Assembly (NCBI RefSeq): GCF_900451175.1
Contig: NZ_UGJJ01000001.1
Coordinates: 930,001-994,000, forward strand
Length of the DNA stretch: 64,000 bases
Direction of reading: 5' to 3'
From: Kingella potus
Lineage (GTDB): Bacteria; Pseudomonadota; Gammaproteobacteria; Burkholderiales; Neisseriaceae
In this document: positions 7,939 to 17,196 of the stretch, in pieces
Position numbering within the stretch: position 1 is the stretch's first letter
Layout: each line of letters opens with the position of its first letter
Notes under the pieces: generated by a model
Databases searched by the model: none
Told to the model about the DNA's origin: nothing
The model's input: only the letters and a program-made list of their open reading frames with translations
Position numbers and translations under genes: made by a program

Positions 7939-9612
7939 TTAGTCGTTAGTATTGCCCAGTACTTCTTCAAGAGAGGTAATTCCGTCCATCACTTTCAGTA
8001 AACCCGCTCTGCGCAGATCAACCATGCCTTCTTTGTAAGCCATCTGCTGAATGTCCACTTCGGTGCCTCCTTCCATGATGACCCGCTGCATTTCATCGGT
8101 AATCGGCATGACTTCGTAAACACCCGCACGTCCTTTATATCCTTTTCCACGACAGCTATCGCAGCCGACAGCCCGGTACATTGTCCAGTCTTTGGCAAGG
8201 TCTTCGTCGGTAAAGCCCGTTTTTTTCAAGGCGTGTTCCGGCGGCCTGTCCATGGGTTCCTTACAGTTGGAACACAACCTGCGCAACAGCCTTTGCGCCA
8301 TAATCAGGCTGACCGAGCTGGCGATATTGAAAGGTGCGACACCCATATTCAGCATACGGGACAAAGTGGCAGGCGCGTTGTTGGTATGCAGGGTGGAAAA
8401 CACCATATGGCCTGTCTGTGCGGCTTTAATGGCGATATCCGCTGTTTCCAAGTCACGAATCTCACCTACCATGATGATGTCCGGATCCTGACGCAGAAAC
8501 GATTTTAGTGCTGCGGCAAAAGTCAGGCCTTGTTTGTCGTTTACGTTGACCTGATTGATGCCCGGAAGGTTGATCTCGGCAGGGTCTTCAGCCGTGGAGA
8601 TGTTCACACCTTCGGTATTCAGGATGTTCAGACAGGTATAAAGCGAGACTGTTTTACCCGAACCGGTCGGGCCGGTTACCAAGACCATGCCGTACGGACG
8701 GTGGATGGCTTCAAGCAGCAAATCTTTTTGAAAATCTTCAAACCCGAGTTGGTCGATATTCAGTGATGCGGCATCCGAATTCAAAATACGCATTACCACT
8801 TTCTCGCCAAACAAAGTCGGCAGCGTGCTGACACGGAAGTCTGTCGGACGGCCGTGTTTGGAGAAAGCGATTTGGATACGTCCGTCTTGGGGAATGCGTT
8901 TTTCGGAGATATCGAGTTTGGCCATCACCTTGATGCGCGAGGCCAACTGGCTGCGTACTGCGACAGGCGGCTGGACGACTTCGCGCAATTGCCCGTCGAC
9001 ACGGAAGCGGACACGCGCCGTATGTTCGTAAAACTCAAAATGTATATCTGATGCACCTGCATTTAATGCATCAGACAGGGTTTTTTGGATAAACCGTGCA
9101 ATCGGCCCGTCTTCTGCTTCCTGATCATCGATAAACAGTGCCTGCGGCGCGGAGGTGTCGAGCTGTTCTTGGGACATCTCGCGCAAAATAGTGGTGGAAC
9201 GTTGCCCCAGCCATTCGGTCAGCGTCGTCAATTGGTCGTGCCGGACGACAATCAAATCCACGGAATATCCGCTTATCAGTTTTTGGAATTCCTGAATCCG
9301 TGTCGGATCGGATACGGCCAGATAAATCTTCCCGCCCCTTTTGAAAATCGGAACGCAGCCGTTTTTCTGCATCTGCTCTTCGGGCAGAATGTCGGGAACG
9401 ATACTGCTGCGGGGGTAATAGCCCAAATCCAAAACAGGATAATTGAAGATTCCGGCCAGTAGTTCGGCCAAAGATTTCGGGTCGGTAACGCTGTCGCCGA
9501 ACAGCATCGGAATAATGTCTTTTCCGGCTCCCAATGCTTTCTGATACCGTCCGACCTGTTCGGCAGACAGTATGCGGTTTTGCGTCAAAACCCTTAATAA
9601 TCCTACGCTCAT
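7939..9612 (-). CDS. pilF: Type IV pilus assembly ATPase PilF (PilB family)
   Basis: PilF is the hexameric ATPase that drives pilus extension and is also needed for DNA uptake. The 557-residue product has the N-terminal MshEN-type domain. The Walker A motif GPTGSGKT lies at 314-321, an Asp box follows, the Walker B-like IIMVGEIRD at 379-387, and the His box around 402-409. Two zinc-binding CxxC pairs are at Cys447/450 and Cys484/487. It is the first gene of the leftward pilus operon and has a strong promoter 64 bases upstream. Confidence 0.97.
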   Translation of the reverse strand: MSVGLLRVLTQNRILSAEQVGRYQKALGAGKDIIPMLFGDSVTDPKSLAELLAGIFNYPVLDLGYYPRSSIVPDILPEEQMQKNGCVPIFKRGGKIYLAVSDPTRIQEFQKLISGYSVDLIVVRHDQLTTLTEWLGQRSTTILREMSQEQLDTSAPQALFIDDQEAEDGPIARFIQKTLSDALNAGASDIHFEFYEHTARVRFRVDGQLREVVQPPVAVRSQLASRIKVMAKLDISEKRIPQDGRIQIAFSKHGRPTDFRVSTLPTLFGEKVVMRILNSDAASLNIDQLGFEDFQKDLLLEAIHRPYGMVLVTGPTGSGKTVSLYTCLNILNTEGVNISTAEDPAEINLPGINQVNVNDKQGLTFAAALKSFLRQDPDIIMVGEIRDLETADIAIKAAQTGHMVFSTLHTNNAPATLSRMLNMGVAPFNIASSVSLIMAQRLLRRLCSNCKEPMDRPPEHALKKTGFTDEDLAKDWTMYRAVGCDSCRGKGYKGRAGVYEVMPITDEMQRVIMEGGTEVDIQQMAYKEGMVDLRRAGLLKVMDGITSLEEVLGNTND

Positions 9613-9675
9613 GTAATGTTGTTCCCGTTTGCGGCAGATGCTGCCGCACGTTGTGATTCTTTAAAAATTCTGTCC

Positions 9676-9704
9676 ATTATAAATAACTGCACAGCATATG
9701 ACAA
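9676..9704 (-). promoter_or_regulatory. Sigma-70 promoter of the pilF operon
   Basis: On the minus strand TTGTCA and a perfect TATAAT are separated by exactly 17 bases, with the -10 about 64 bases upstream of the pilF start. This is one of the best promoter matches in the window. Confidence 0.65.
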
Positions 9705-9757
9705 AATTTTCCTATTATCTGTAAATTTCATTAAATATCGGCCGGCGGCAGGCTGTT

Positions 9758-11347
9758 TCAGCCGAAGGCCGTCCGGAGTATAAAAAAGCAGAGTACCGAC
9801 AGCAGGGATGCGGCCGGCAGGGTAATGGCCCAAGCCAGGGCGATCGGTTTCATGGCTTTCCAGTTGGCATTGCGGTTTACCAATCCGATACCCAAAACCG
9901 CGCCTACAAGAATGTGTGTGCTGGATACAGGCAGGCCGAGCAGAGAAGCGGCCATCACGACCGATGCGGCTGACAGTTCGGCAGCAAAACCCGAAGCAGG
10001 GTGCATTTCCGCGAGGCTTGTGCCGACGGTGGTAATGACTTCTTTGCCGATAAACCACAGGCCGACAATCAGGGCAATACCGAAAGTCAGCAAGACGATG
10101 GAGGGAACGGGTGCGGATACGCCGATTTGGCCGGTGCGCAGCACATCCATGATTGCGGCGAACGGGCCGATGGCGTTGGCAATGTCGTTTGCGCCGTGGC
10201 TGAATGCGAATCCTGCGGCGGTAAATACCTGCATCCATGAAAACAGCAGAAAGGTCGATTTGGCCAAATCCTTGCGTTTCAGGGTTTTGGCGTAAATAAA
10301 GGTAGCCAGCCAAATACCCGCACCTATCATCAGGATGGTCAGATAGCTGACCAAGTCGCCCATGCCCAGGTTCAGGTTTTTCAAGCCTTTGAAAATCAGC
10401 ATCGAGGTAATCATCATGCCGCCGCCCGCCGAAATCAGCGGCACCCACGAGTGCAGTGCTTTGTAGGCATCGATGCTGCTTTTACGCTGTTCGATAACGT
10501 ACAGCCCTTTGTAATAGGCCGACTCCAATTCTTCCGGGTCGAAATCGGATTCACCGTAAATCTGAGCGTCGCGCGCCATGGCCGAAGCGGCTTCCAAGCG
10601 TTCCTGTTCGGGCAGGGCTTCAAAGCGCAGGCGGTGTTCTTCCTTATAGGCTTTGCGTTCGGCCTTTACTTCTTTCAGCCGTTTCACAATTTCGTCGTTG
10701 TAGTCGAGAACGTGCTTTTTTATCTGGAAAAACAGAATATAGGAAACCAGCCCGCCCAACATTGGCGACAAAACCCACGATATGGCGATGGAGCCGATTT
10801 TGTCCCACTGCACCAGTGCGAATGTGCCGTCCGCATTGCGTGTCAGCAGATAGCCCAGCATCATCGAGCTGCCGACCAGGCCGCCGATAATGGCGTGTGT
10901 CGTGGAGACCGGCAGGCCTTTTTTGGTGGCAAACAGCAGCCACAGCGCGGCCGCCAGCAGAGCGGACATCATCACATAAACAAACTGCATCGGTTCCATC
11001 GGCAGGGCTTCCATGCGCACGATGCCGTTGCGGATGGTGGCGGTTACCTCACCGCCGGCGATGACTGCGCCGCTCACTTCGAACACGGCTGCCACAATCA
11101 GAGCCTGCGGAATGGTCAGCGTGCCGGCTCCCACCGAAGTACCGAACGAGTTGGCTACGTCGTTGCCGCCGATATTGAAGGCCATGAATACGCCGAACAG
11201 CGTGGCGAGCAGGAACATTGCGGTGTGGTTGTGGTTGGTGTAGCCCACACCCCAATAAATAAAATAGCCGACCATACCGATAAGCATGGCGGCGAATACA
11301 AAATTGGTTTTGTACATGGGACCCGAAGCAGCGTTCGTTTGAGCCAT
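9758..11347 (-). CDS. Inorganic phosphate transporter, Pit family
   Basis: This is a Pit-type low-affinity symporter of inorganic phosphate. The 529-residue polytopic protein has the two duplicated PHO4 signature halves: FNIGGNDVANSFGTSVGAGT (near residues 58-77) and SHGANDIANAIGPFAAIMD in the second half. Both carry the Gly-Ala/Gly-Asn-Asp core. A large charged cytoplasmic loop (about residues 215-300, Lys/Glu-rich) splits the halves. About ten to twelve membrane helices are visible. It is transcribed alone: pilF lies downstream past its own promoter, and the EamA gene lies upstream. Confidence 0.93.
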   Translation of the reverse strand: MAQTNAASGPMYKTNFVFAAMLIGMVGYFIYWGVGYTNHNHTAMFLLATLFGVFMAFNIGGNDVANSFGTSVGAGTLTIPQALIVAAVFEVSGAVIAGGEVTATIRNGIVRMEALPMEPMQFVYVMMSALLAAALWLLFATKKGLPVSTTHAIIGGLVGSSMMLGYLLTRNADGTFALVQWDKIGSIAISWVLSPMLGGLVSYILFFQIKKHVLDYNDEIVKRLKEVKAERKAYKEEHRLRFEALPEQERLEAASAMARDAQIYGESDFDPEELESAYYKGLYVIEQRKSSIDAYKALHSWVPLISAGGGMMITSMLIFKGLKNLNLGMGDLVSYLTILMIGAGIWLATFIYAKTLKRKDLAKSTFLLFSWMQVFTAAGFAFSHGANDIANAIGPFAAIMDVLRTGQIGVSAPVPSIVLLTFGIALIVGLWFIGKEVITTVGTSLAEMHPASGFAAELSAASVVMAASLLGLPVSSTHILVGAVLGIGLVNRNANWKAMKPIALAWAITLPAASLLSVLCFFILRTAFG

Positions 11348-11601
11348 GATTTCACATTCCTTGAAAGATAAAATGAAACAGAGGCGGCGGGTTCGGCTCT
11401 GCGGACAGGACGCATTATAGATTCAACGGCATTGGCCTGAAAGGTTTTGAGGCCGGCGGAGTGGGATTTTTCGCCGCCCGCCTGCCCCGCATTGCCTGTC
11501 TTTTTTAAATTTCGGCAAGCAAGCATATGTAAATAAAAAGACTATTTGTGAAATATTCCTGCCGCATTGCGTAATGTCTTCGGTGTTGCGTACAACACTT
11601 T

Positions 11602-12474
11602 TCAGACGGTCTGCCGTTTTTTTGCGGAGATTTGCGGCAGTGCGCCCGGGCAGAACGTGGCCGCCACAACCACCGCAATCCCCAGCCACGACAGCGGCGT
11701 GATGTGTTCGCCCAACACCAGCACCGCCAGCAGTACGCCGAACACCGGCTCCAACGACAGCAGCACGCCCGTGATATTGGCGGGCATGGAAAGCATTCCT
11801 TTGTTCCACAGCAGGTAGGCCAGCCAGCTGCAGCCCGCGCCCAGATACAGCACCGCCGCCGTGCCGCGCAGATTCCAGTCCACCGTGTAGCTTTCCGCCA
11901 GCAGCAGCGTGAACGGCAGACAGAGCAGGGCGGAGGCCGCCAGCGACACCGAGGTATAGGCGGGTGCGCCGATTTGGGCGATCAGCCGCTGTGTCGGGCG
12001 GGTGATGCTGCAAAACACGATGCCGCCGCAGAAAACCAGCAGACAGCCGAACAGGCTGATGCGGCCTTCCGTGCCGCCGCCCAGTATCAGCAGGGCCACA
12101 CCCGCGAAAGCGGCCGCGCCGCACAGCCAGTGAAACCACTGTGCTTTGTCGCGAAAGAAAAAATGGCCGATAAACACCATCAGCAGCGGCTCGAGGCCGA
12201 TAACCGTAACCGCGCTGGAAGCAGAGGTGTATTTCAAACCGATAAACTGCAACATCAGCACGCCGACATAATTGAGAAACGACAGCCACAGCAGCGGCTT
12301 CCATTTGTCTTTCGGAATCCTTCCGATATGGCGGCGGCAGGCGGGCAGCACGATCAGCGCGGCAACAATCAGCCGCATCTGTACCGTCATCGCGGGATCG
12401 GCCATTGTTTCCGCATATTTGGCAGCGATAAAGGCACTGCTCCACACCAAAAGGGCGAGAATTTGATACAGCAT
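11602..12474 (-). CDS. EamA (DMT) family transporter
   Basis: This is a drug/metabolite-transporter-superfamily permease with ten predicted membrane helices in two EamA repeats (about residues 1-135 and 145-280). The product is 290 residues and starts MLYQILALLVWSSAFIAAKY, the usual opening of helix 1. The second repeat ends with the conserved pattern LSLEPVFGVLLAVLVLGEH. The substrate is not readable from sequence; amino acids or nucleobases are typical for the family. The ATG at 12474 is chosen over an upstream in-frame start because the first helix begins right there. Confidence 0.9.
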   Translation of the reverse strand: MLYQILALLVWSSAFIAAKYAETMADPAMTVQMRLIVAALIVLPACRRHIGRIPKDKWKPLLWLSFLNYVGVLMLQFIGLKYTSASSAVTVIGLEPLLMVFIGHFFFRDKAQWFHWLCGAAAFAGVALLILGGGTEGRISLFGCLLVFCGGIVFCSITRPTQRLIAQIGAPAYTSVSLAASALLCLPFTLLLAESYTVDWNLRGTAAVLYLGAGCSWLAYLLWNKGMLSMPANITGVLLSLEPVFGVLLAVLVLGEHITPLSWLGIAVVVAATFCPGALPQISAKKRQTV

Positions 12475-12499
12475 GAAATTTCCTTGCGGGACATTGGAA

Positions 12500-12628
12500 A
12501 GGCCGTCTGAAAACATCAAAAACGCCTTCCGTGTGCGGCGGCATTTTTTCAGACGGCCTCAAAGCGGCGGATTGTAACCGAGGCAGGCCGTCTGAAAAAT
12601 ACCGCGCGGCCTGCATTTCAGACGGCCT
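12500..12628 (-). promoter_or_regulatory. DUS pairs and probable -10 upstream of the EamA gene
   Basis: Two uptake-sequence inverted pairs lie at about 12500-12559 and 12583-12628. On the minus strand a TACAAT -10 element (12571-12576) lies between them, with an uptake sequence filling its spacer region. It is about 97 bases upstream of the EamA start. Confidence 0.4.
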
Positions 12629-12733
12629 CATGCTTTCGTGCCGCCGTGAAAAAAAGTATGATTGCGGGCTGTTTCAAAGCCGCCCGGGCGCAAACCCGTC
12701 CCGCCGCAAAACAATAAAAGGAAAAAACAAAAC

Positions 12734-13096
12734 ATGATTACACGCTCGCTGTTGTGGCTGGCTGGGGCGGTGTCGCTGGCCTTAGGCATCATCGGCATCG
12801 TCCTGCCCGGCCTGCCGACCACGCCGCTGGTGCTGCTGGCCGCGCTGTGCTGGGCAAAGGCTTCGCCGCGTTTTCACGCCTGGCTCTACCACCACCGCTA
12901 TTTCGGCCCGATGGTGCAAAACTGGGAGGAAAAACGCGCCGTCCCCCGCCGTGCCAAATATTTCGCCTTTGCCATGATGACCTTTTCCTGCATCCTGCTG
13001 CTGTGGCGGTTTCCCGAACAATGGTGGGTGGCGGGCGGCGTGGCGGCGGTGTGCCTGCCCAGCGCGGCGTGGATGTGGCGGCTGCCCGATGCCTGA
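12734..13096 (+). CDS. YbaN family (DUF454) inner-membrane protein
   Basis: A 120-residue protein starts MITRSLLWLAGAVSLALGII, followed by the DUF454 signature VLPGLPTTPLVLLAALCWAK (about residues 23-42) and an HRYFGP motif. Three to four membrane segments are predicted. The family is widespread but its role is not established, so I give none. The ribosome site is weak (AGGAAAAAAC). The next gene, sstT, begins 85 bases downstream in the same direction. Confidence 0.88.
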   Translation: MITRSLLWLAGAVSLALGIIGIVLPGLPTTPLVLLAALCWAKASPRFHAWLYHHRYFGPMVQNWEEKRAVPRRAKYFAFAMMTFSCILLLWRFPEQWWVAGGVAAVCLPSAAWMWRLPDA

Positions 13097-13181
13097 ATCC
13101 GTGCGGCACGGTTTGCTGTTCAATCCGCGCCGTTTCTTATAGAATGCGGCTCTTTGTTAAAGATATGTAAAGGTGTAAACA

Positions 13182-14396
13182 ATGTCCGGCAATACGGTCT
13201 TCCATACCCTGCTGCGCATGAACGTAGTCAAACAAATCGTTATCGGCCTGCTGCTGGGCATTGCGCTGTATGCGGTGTCGCCGCAGGCGGCCATGGCGGT
13301 GCAGATACTCGGCAAAATGTTTGTTGGCGCGTTGCAGGCCGTTGCCCCGTTTCTCGTATTTGTGCTGGTAACGGCGGCCATTACCAAGCATCAGAAAGGC
13401 AACGAAACCCAAATCAAGCCGGTGCTGCTGCTGTATCTCATCGGCACGCTCGGCGCGGCCTTGGTGGCCGTGGCGGCGGGCTTGGCGTTTCCCACCAAAA
13501 TCGCGCTGGGCGGCGTGCAGGAAGGCTTCAATCCGCCCCAGGGCATACTCGAAGTGCTGCAAACCCTGATGCTGAAGCTGGTGGACAACCCCGTCAGCGC
13601 GCTGGCAGGCGGCAACTACATCGGTATTCTTGCCTGGTCGCTGCTGCTCGGTTTCGCCCTGCGCCACGCCTCGCAGGCCACGCGCACCGTGGTGGCCGAT
13701 GTGGCCGACGCGGTTTCCGCCATCGTCCGCTGGATTATCCGTTTTGCCCCGCTGGGCATTTTCGGCCTGGTTGCCTCCACGCTGGCGGAAACCGGCTTTG
13801 ACGCGCTTTTGGGCTATGTGAAGCTGCTTACCGTATTGGTCGGCTGTATGCTGTTTGTCGCGCTGGTGTTCAACCCGCTGATTGTCTGGTGGAAAATCCG
13901 TAAAAACCCCTATCCGCTGGTGTTGCTCTGCCTGCGCGAAAGCGGCATCCCCGCCTTTTTCACCCGCTCGTCCGCCGCCAATATCCCTGTCAATATGTCT
14001 CTGGCGAAAAAGCTCGGACTGCATGAAGACACCTATTCCATCTCTATCCCGCTGGGTGCGACCATCAATATGGCGGGCGCGGCCATTACCATTACCGTGC
14101 TGGCTCTGGCCGCCGCGTACACTAGGGGCATTGTGGTCGATTTCCCCACCGCCCTGCTGCTGAGTCTGGTTGCCACCGTCAGCGCGTGCGGCGCGTCGGG
14201 TGTGGCCGGCGGCTCGCTGCTGCTGATTCCGCTGGCGTGCAGCCTGTTCGGCATCGACCACAGCATCGCTATGCAGGTTGTCGGCGTGGGATTCGTTATC
14301 GGCGTGATACAGGATTCCTGCGAAACCGCGCTCAACTCCTCCACCGACGTGCTGTTTACCGCTGCCGTCGATCTCGGCAGCCGCCGCGAGAGCTAG
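13182..14396 (+). CDS. sstT: Serine/threonine:sodium symporter SstT
   Basis: SstT is a Na+-coupled importer of serine and threonine from the dicarboxylate/amino acid:cation symporter family. The 404-residue polytopic product has the serine-rich re-entrant loop FFTRSSAANIPVN in its middle. The GATINMAGAAITI sodium/substrate motif and the ACGASGVAGGS second hairpin loop follow. It ends in STDVLFTAAVDLG. The early segment QIVIGLLLGIALY matches SstT rather than GltP. The ATG follows a weak Shine-Dalgarno (AAAGGTGTAAACA). A DUS-pair terminator follows. Confidence 0.93.
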   Translation: MSGNTVFHTLLRMNVVKQIVIGLLLGIALYAVSPQAAMAVQILGKMFVGALQAVAPFLVFVLVTAAITKHQKGNETQIKPVLLLYLIGTLGAALVAVAAGLAFPTKIALGGVQEGFNPPQGILEVLQTLMLKLVDNPVSALAGGNYIGILAWSLLLGFALRHASQATRTVVADVADAVSAIVRWIIRFAPLGIFGLVASTLAETGFDALLGYVKLLTVLVGCMLFVALVFNPLIVWWKIRKNPYPLVLLCLRESGIPAFFTRSSAANIPVNMSLAKKLGLHEDTYSISIPLGATINMAGAAITITVLALAAAYTRGIVVDFPTALLLSLVATVSACGASGVAGGSLLLIPLACSLFGIDHSIAMQVVGVGFVIGVIQDSCETALNSSTDVLFTAAVDLGSRRES

Positions 14397-14848
14397 GCAC
14401 GCGATATTTGCAATATATAAATAACAGGCCGTCTGAAAAGCGTTTTCCGTTTTTCAGACGGCCTTTACATAACGAAAGACCATTTGCAAACGGATTCCCG
14501 CCGTCGTGTATGGTGTGCTGCCCACAGCGGCGCACGCGTTTTCTGCTACACCACGGGTTGACCCGACAAGCACTATAAACGGCAGAGGCCGTCTGAAAAC
14601 CTGCGTTACGGTTTTCAGACGGCCTTTGTGCTGCTTGCCGTCGGCGTGGGCGGCATGGTGTCGGAACGGCAGCCGCCCAAACGGTTTGCACATCACGCAA
14701 CGCGTGCGTCGCTGTGCGACACACCCTGCCGGATGTGGCGGAAATCCTGCGAAAAAAGCCCTCCACTGTCGGCATTCGGCTGTTTTTTTACTGCATGGGC
14801 TACGAGTTATCCATCCTGTTGTTATTAACACGTTGTATTTTAATGATA
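14397..14848. other. Intergenic: DUS terminators and dispersed GTGCGTCGC repeats
   Basis: No gene is supported in this 450-base gap. It holds a DUS-pair terminator just after sstT (14426-14465) and a second pair (14586-14626). Two copies of the dispersed repeat ACGCGTGCGTCGC...GCGACACACCCT lie at 14509-14540 (inverted) and 14700-14728. Short frames here run through the repeats and look non-coding. Confidence 0.6.
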
Positions 14849-15097
14849 TTAATTAATATGGCTTATCACATCCTTGGATAAGAGGTGCTCTAGGGGCAAT
14901 TCCAAAGCATCGGCAATCCGTCCCATGACATCAATAGAAACCGCCCGGTTGCCGCGCTCGACTTCACAGATGTATGCACGGCTGACTTGCGCTTCAAAAG
15001 CGAGAGCTTCTTGAGACATTTCTTTCAGGCGGCGTATCTTTCGCATATTTTGGGCGAAAAGCAGGCGGTACGGATGTACCTCATTGTTTGTATCCAT
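14849..15097 (-). CDS. XRE-family helix-turn-helix regulator
   Basis: An 82-residue, single-domain Cro/CI-type DNA-binding protein. The helix-turn-helix lies at about residues 26-58, with the classic MSQEALAFEAQVSRAYICEV turn followed by ERGNR. There is no partner domain, so it is probably a dimeric repressor. An 8-bp inverted repeat lies immediately upstream of its start codon and would suit autoregulation. A divergently transcribed lipoprotein gene starts 137 bases away and could share the control. The DNA is AT-rich compared with neighbours. Confidence 0.9.
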   Translation of the reverse strand: MDTNNEVHPYRLLFAQNMRKIRRLKEMSQEALAFEAQVSRAYICEVERGNRAVSIDVMGRIADALELPLEHLLSKDVISHIN

Positions 15098-15100
15098 TTG

Positions 15101-15122
15101 TTCAGTATGGAAAGATACTGAA
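15101..15122. promoter_or_regulatory. Candidate operator of the XRE regulator
   Basis: TTCAGTAT and ATACTGAA form perfect 8-base arms around a 6-base spacer, four bases upstream of the XRE start codon. Dyad symmetry of this size and place is typical of a Cro/CI-type autoregulatory operator. Confidence 0.5.
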
Positions 15123-15163
15123 TCTCAAATAATTTTCGATAGACTAAATTTAGCAAACCATAG

Positions 15164-15192
15164 TTGATATTTTAAAAATTAACATGTGAAAT
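15164..15192 (+). promoter_or_regulatory. Candidate promoter of the DUF2846 lipoprotein gene
   Basis: TTGATA and TGAAAT are separated by 17 bases in an AT-rich stretch, about 43 bases upstream of the lipoprotein start. Confidence 0.35.
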
Positions 15193-15234
15193 TTTTCAAT
15201 CAAAAACTGTTTTTAACAAAAAGGGAAATTGAAC

Positions 15235-15645
15235 ATGAAATTTTTACCTGTCGCTTTTGCCGCTTTAATGCTTTCCGCCTGCGCGGCAACCGGTACGCAA
15301 TTTGACAGCTTCAAGCAGCCTTCCGAAGGGCAGTCCATGCTCTATGTTTATCGGCCGAAAGCGTTTGTTGGCGGCGGTGTACATTTCAAAGTTGCGGCGA
15401 ACGATACAGTCATCGGCCGTTTGCGCAACGGGGGCTATTTGGAAAAAGAACTGCCGCCGGGAGAGTATGATATTTGGGCGCAAACGGAAGCAAAACGCAG
15501 CACATTGGTTGAGTTGAAACCGGATGAAACACGCTGTGTCAGAGCGGGGGTAGATATGGGCGTGTGGGTTGGTCGCCCCCGTCTGGAAACCGTTTCGCTG
15601 AACGAATGCGAAAAAGGCATTCGGAATTTGAAACAGAGTTTCTAA
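15235..15645 (+). CDS. DUF2846-type lipoprotein
   Basis: A 136-residue lipoprotein. The signal peptide MKFLPVAFAALMLSACAA has the lipobox LSAC with Cys16 as the lipidated residue. The mature part has the DUF2846-like pattern LYVYRPKAFVGGGVHFKV, then IGRLRNGGYLEKELPPGEY, which looks like a small beta-sandwich. No enzymatic motif is seen and the function is unknown; an outer-membrane or periplasmic role is inferred from the lipid anchor. A TTG two codons upstream is in frame, but the ATG at 15235 gives the proper signal peptide. Confidence 0.85.
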   Translation: MKFLPVAFAALMLSACAATGTQFDSFKQPSEGQSMLYVYRPKAFVGGGVHFKVAANDTVIGRLRNGGYLEKELPPGEYDIWAQTEAKRSTLVELKPDETRCVRAGVDMGVWVGRPRLETVSLNECEKGIRNLKQSF

Positions 15646-15684
15646 ATCAAGCGGAGATCGGATACGGGTGTCCAATCTGTGAAA

Positions 15685-15716
15685 GAGGCCGTCTGAAAAC
15701 TGTTCAGACGGCCTCT
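15685..15716. terminator. DUS inverted-repeat terminator
   Basis: AGGCCGTCTGAAAA faces its complement with a minimal loop, between the convergent lipoprotein gene and tldD. A further half-site follows at 15736-15748. It could terminate both. Confidence 0.55.
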
Positions 15717-15747
15717 ACCATATGCTTTATCGTTTTTCAGACGGCCT

Positions 15748-17196
15748 TTACGTTTCGCTGCCGCCGACGGTCAGTCCTGCGTCGATGCGCAGCGTCGGCT
15801 GGCCCACGCCCACTGGCACGCTCTGGCCGTCTTTGCCGCACACGCCCACGCCGCTGTCGAGGTCGGTGTCGCTGCCGATCATGGAAACGTGTTTGAGCAC
15901 TTCGGGGCCGTTGCCGATGATGGTTGCGCCTTTGACGGGGTATTGCAGTTTGCCGTTTTCCACCCACCAGGCTTCGGAAGTGGAGAAGACGAATTTGCCG
16001 CTGGTGATGTCAACCTGGCCGCCGCCGAAATTGACGGCGTAAATGCCTTTGTCGAGCGAGGCGACGATTTCTTCGGGACTGTGCGTGCCGTTTTCCATAA
16101 AGGTGTTGGTCATGCGCGGCATCGGGGCGGAGGCGTAGCTTTCGCGGCGGCCGTTGCCGGTGGGCGGCACGCCCATCAGGCGGGCATTGGTTTCGTCCTG
16201 CATATAGCCGGTGAGGATGCCGTCTTCGATGAGGACGGTGCGGCGGGTTTCGTTGCCTTCGTCGTCGATGTTGAGCGAGCCGCGCCGGCCGTCGATGTTG
16301 CCCTGGTCGACTACGGTTACGCCCGGTGCGGCGACGCGCCGGCCGATTTTGCCGGAGAACGCGCTGGTCTGTTTGCGGTTGAAATCGCCTTCGAGGCCGT
16401 GGCCGACGGCTTCGTGCAGCAGCACGCCGGGCCAGCCGCTGCCGAGGACGACGCTCATTGCGCCTGCGGGGGCGGGGCGGGCTTCGAGGTTGGTGAGGGC
16501 TTGTCTGACGGCGGTGTCCACATAGCGGCCGACCAGGGCTTCGTCAAAAAAGTCCAAGCCGTAGCGGCCGCCGCCGCCCGCGCTGCCCATTTCGCGCCGT
16601 TCGCCCTGTTTGGCAATCACGCTCACGCTCAGGCGCACCAGCGGGCGGATGTCGGCGGCGTGGCGGCCGTCGAGGCGGGTGATGTAGATGAGGTCGTATT
16701 CGCAGGTCAGCCCCGCCATGACCTGCACAATGCGCGGATCGGCGGCTTTGGCGAGGGCTTCGACGCGGTGCAGCAGGGCGACTTTGGCAGCGGCATCCAT
16801 GCTGGGGATGGGGTTGTCCGCTGTGTGTACGCGGCGGACGGCTTTTTCAGACGGCCTGCGGACATGCGCCTCCTGCCCGGCCGCACCGATGGCGCGTACG
16901 GCTTGGGCGCAGCGGCGGATGCCGGCTTCATCGAGGCTGTCGGTATAGGCAAACGCCGTTTTTTCGCCCGACACGGCGCGTACGCCCGCGCCCTGGCCGA
17001 TTTGGAAGCTGCCCGATTTGACCATGCCTTCTTCCAAATGCCAGCTTTCAAAAGCGGTGCGCTGGCAGTAGATGTCGGCGTAATCGACGTGGTGTGCGCC
17101 GATGAGGGCGAGGCTGCGGGCAAGGTCTTCGGGGGAGAGGCCGTTGGCGGCGAGGAGGTCTTGGCGGACGGTGTGGGAGAGCGTGTTGTGTGTCAT
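15748..17196 (-). CDS. tldD: Metalloprotease TldD
   Basis: TldD forms a heterodimer with TldE/PmbA and degrades unfolded peptides; it is also used in microcin maturation and CcdA turnover in other bacteria. The 482-residue product carries the zinc site LLHEAVGHGLEGD, where the HExxxH pattern supplies the two His ligands. The Gly-rich substrate cleft GGGQVDITSGKFVFS lies in the C-terminal half. An uptake sequence inside the gene encodes a VRRPSEKAV segment in a surface-like loop near residue 117. tldE is not in this window. The start follows the family convention. Confidence 0.95.
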   Translation of the reverse strand: MTHNTLSHTVRQDLLAANGLSPEDLARSLALIGAHHVDYADIYCQRTAFESWHLEEGMVKSGSFQIGQGAGVRAVSGEKTAFAYTDSLDEAGIRRCAQAVRAIGAAGQEAHVRRPSEKAVRRVHTADNPIPSMDAAAKVALLHRVEALAKAADPRIVQVMAGLTCEYDLIYITRLDGRHAADIRPLVRLSVSVIAKQGERREMGSAGGGGRYGLDFFDEALVGRYVDTAVRQALTNLEARPAPAGAMSVVLGSGWPGVLLHEAVGHGLEGDFNRKQTSAFSGKIGRRVAAPGVTVVDQGNIDGRRGSLNIDDEGNETRRTVLIEDGILTGYMQDETNARLMGVPPTGNGRRESYASAPMPRMTNTFMENGTHSPEEIVASLDKGIYAVNFGGGQVDITSGKFVFSTSEAWWVENGKLQYPVKGATIIGNGPEVLKHVSMIGSDTDLDSGVGVCGKDGQSVPVGVGQPTLRIDAGLTVGGSET

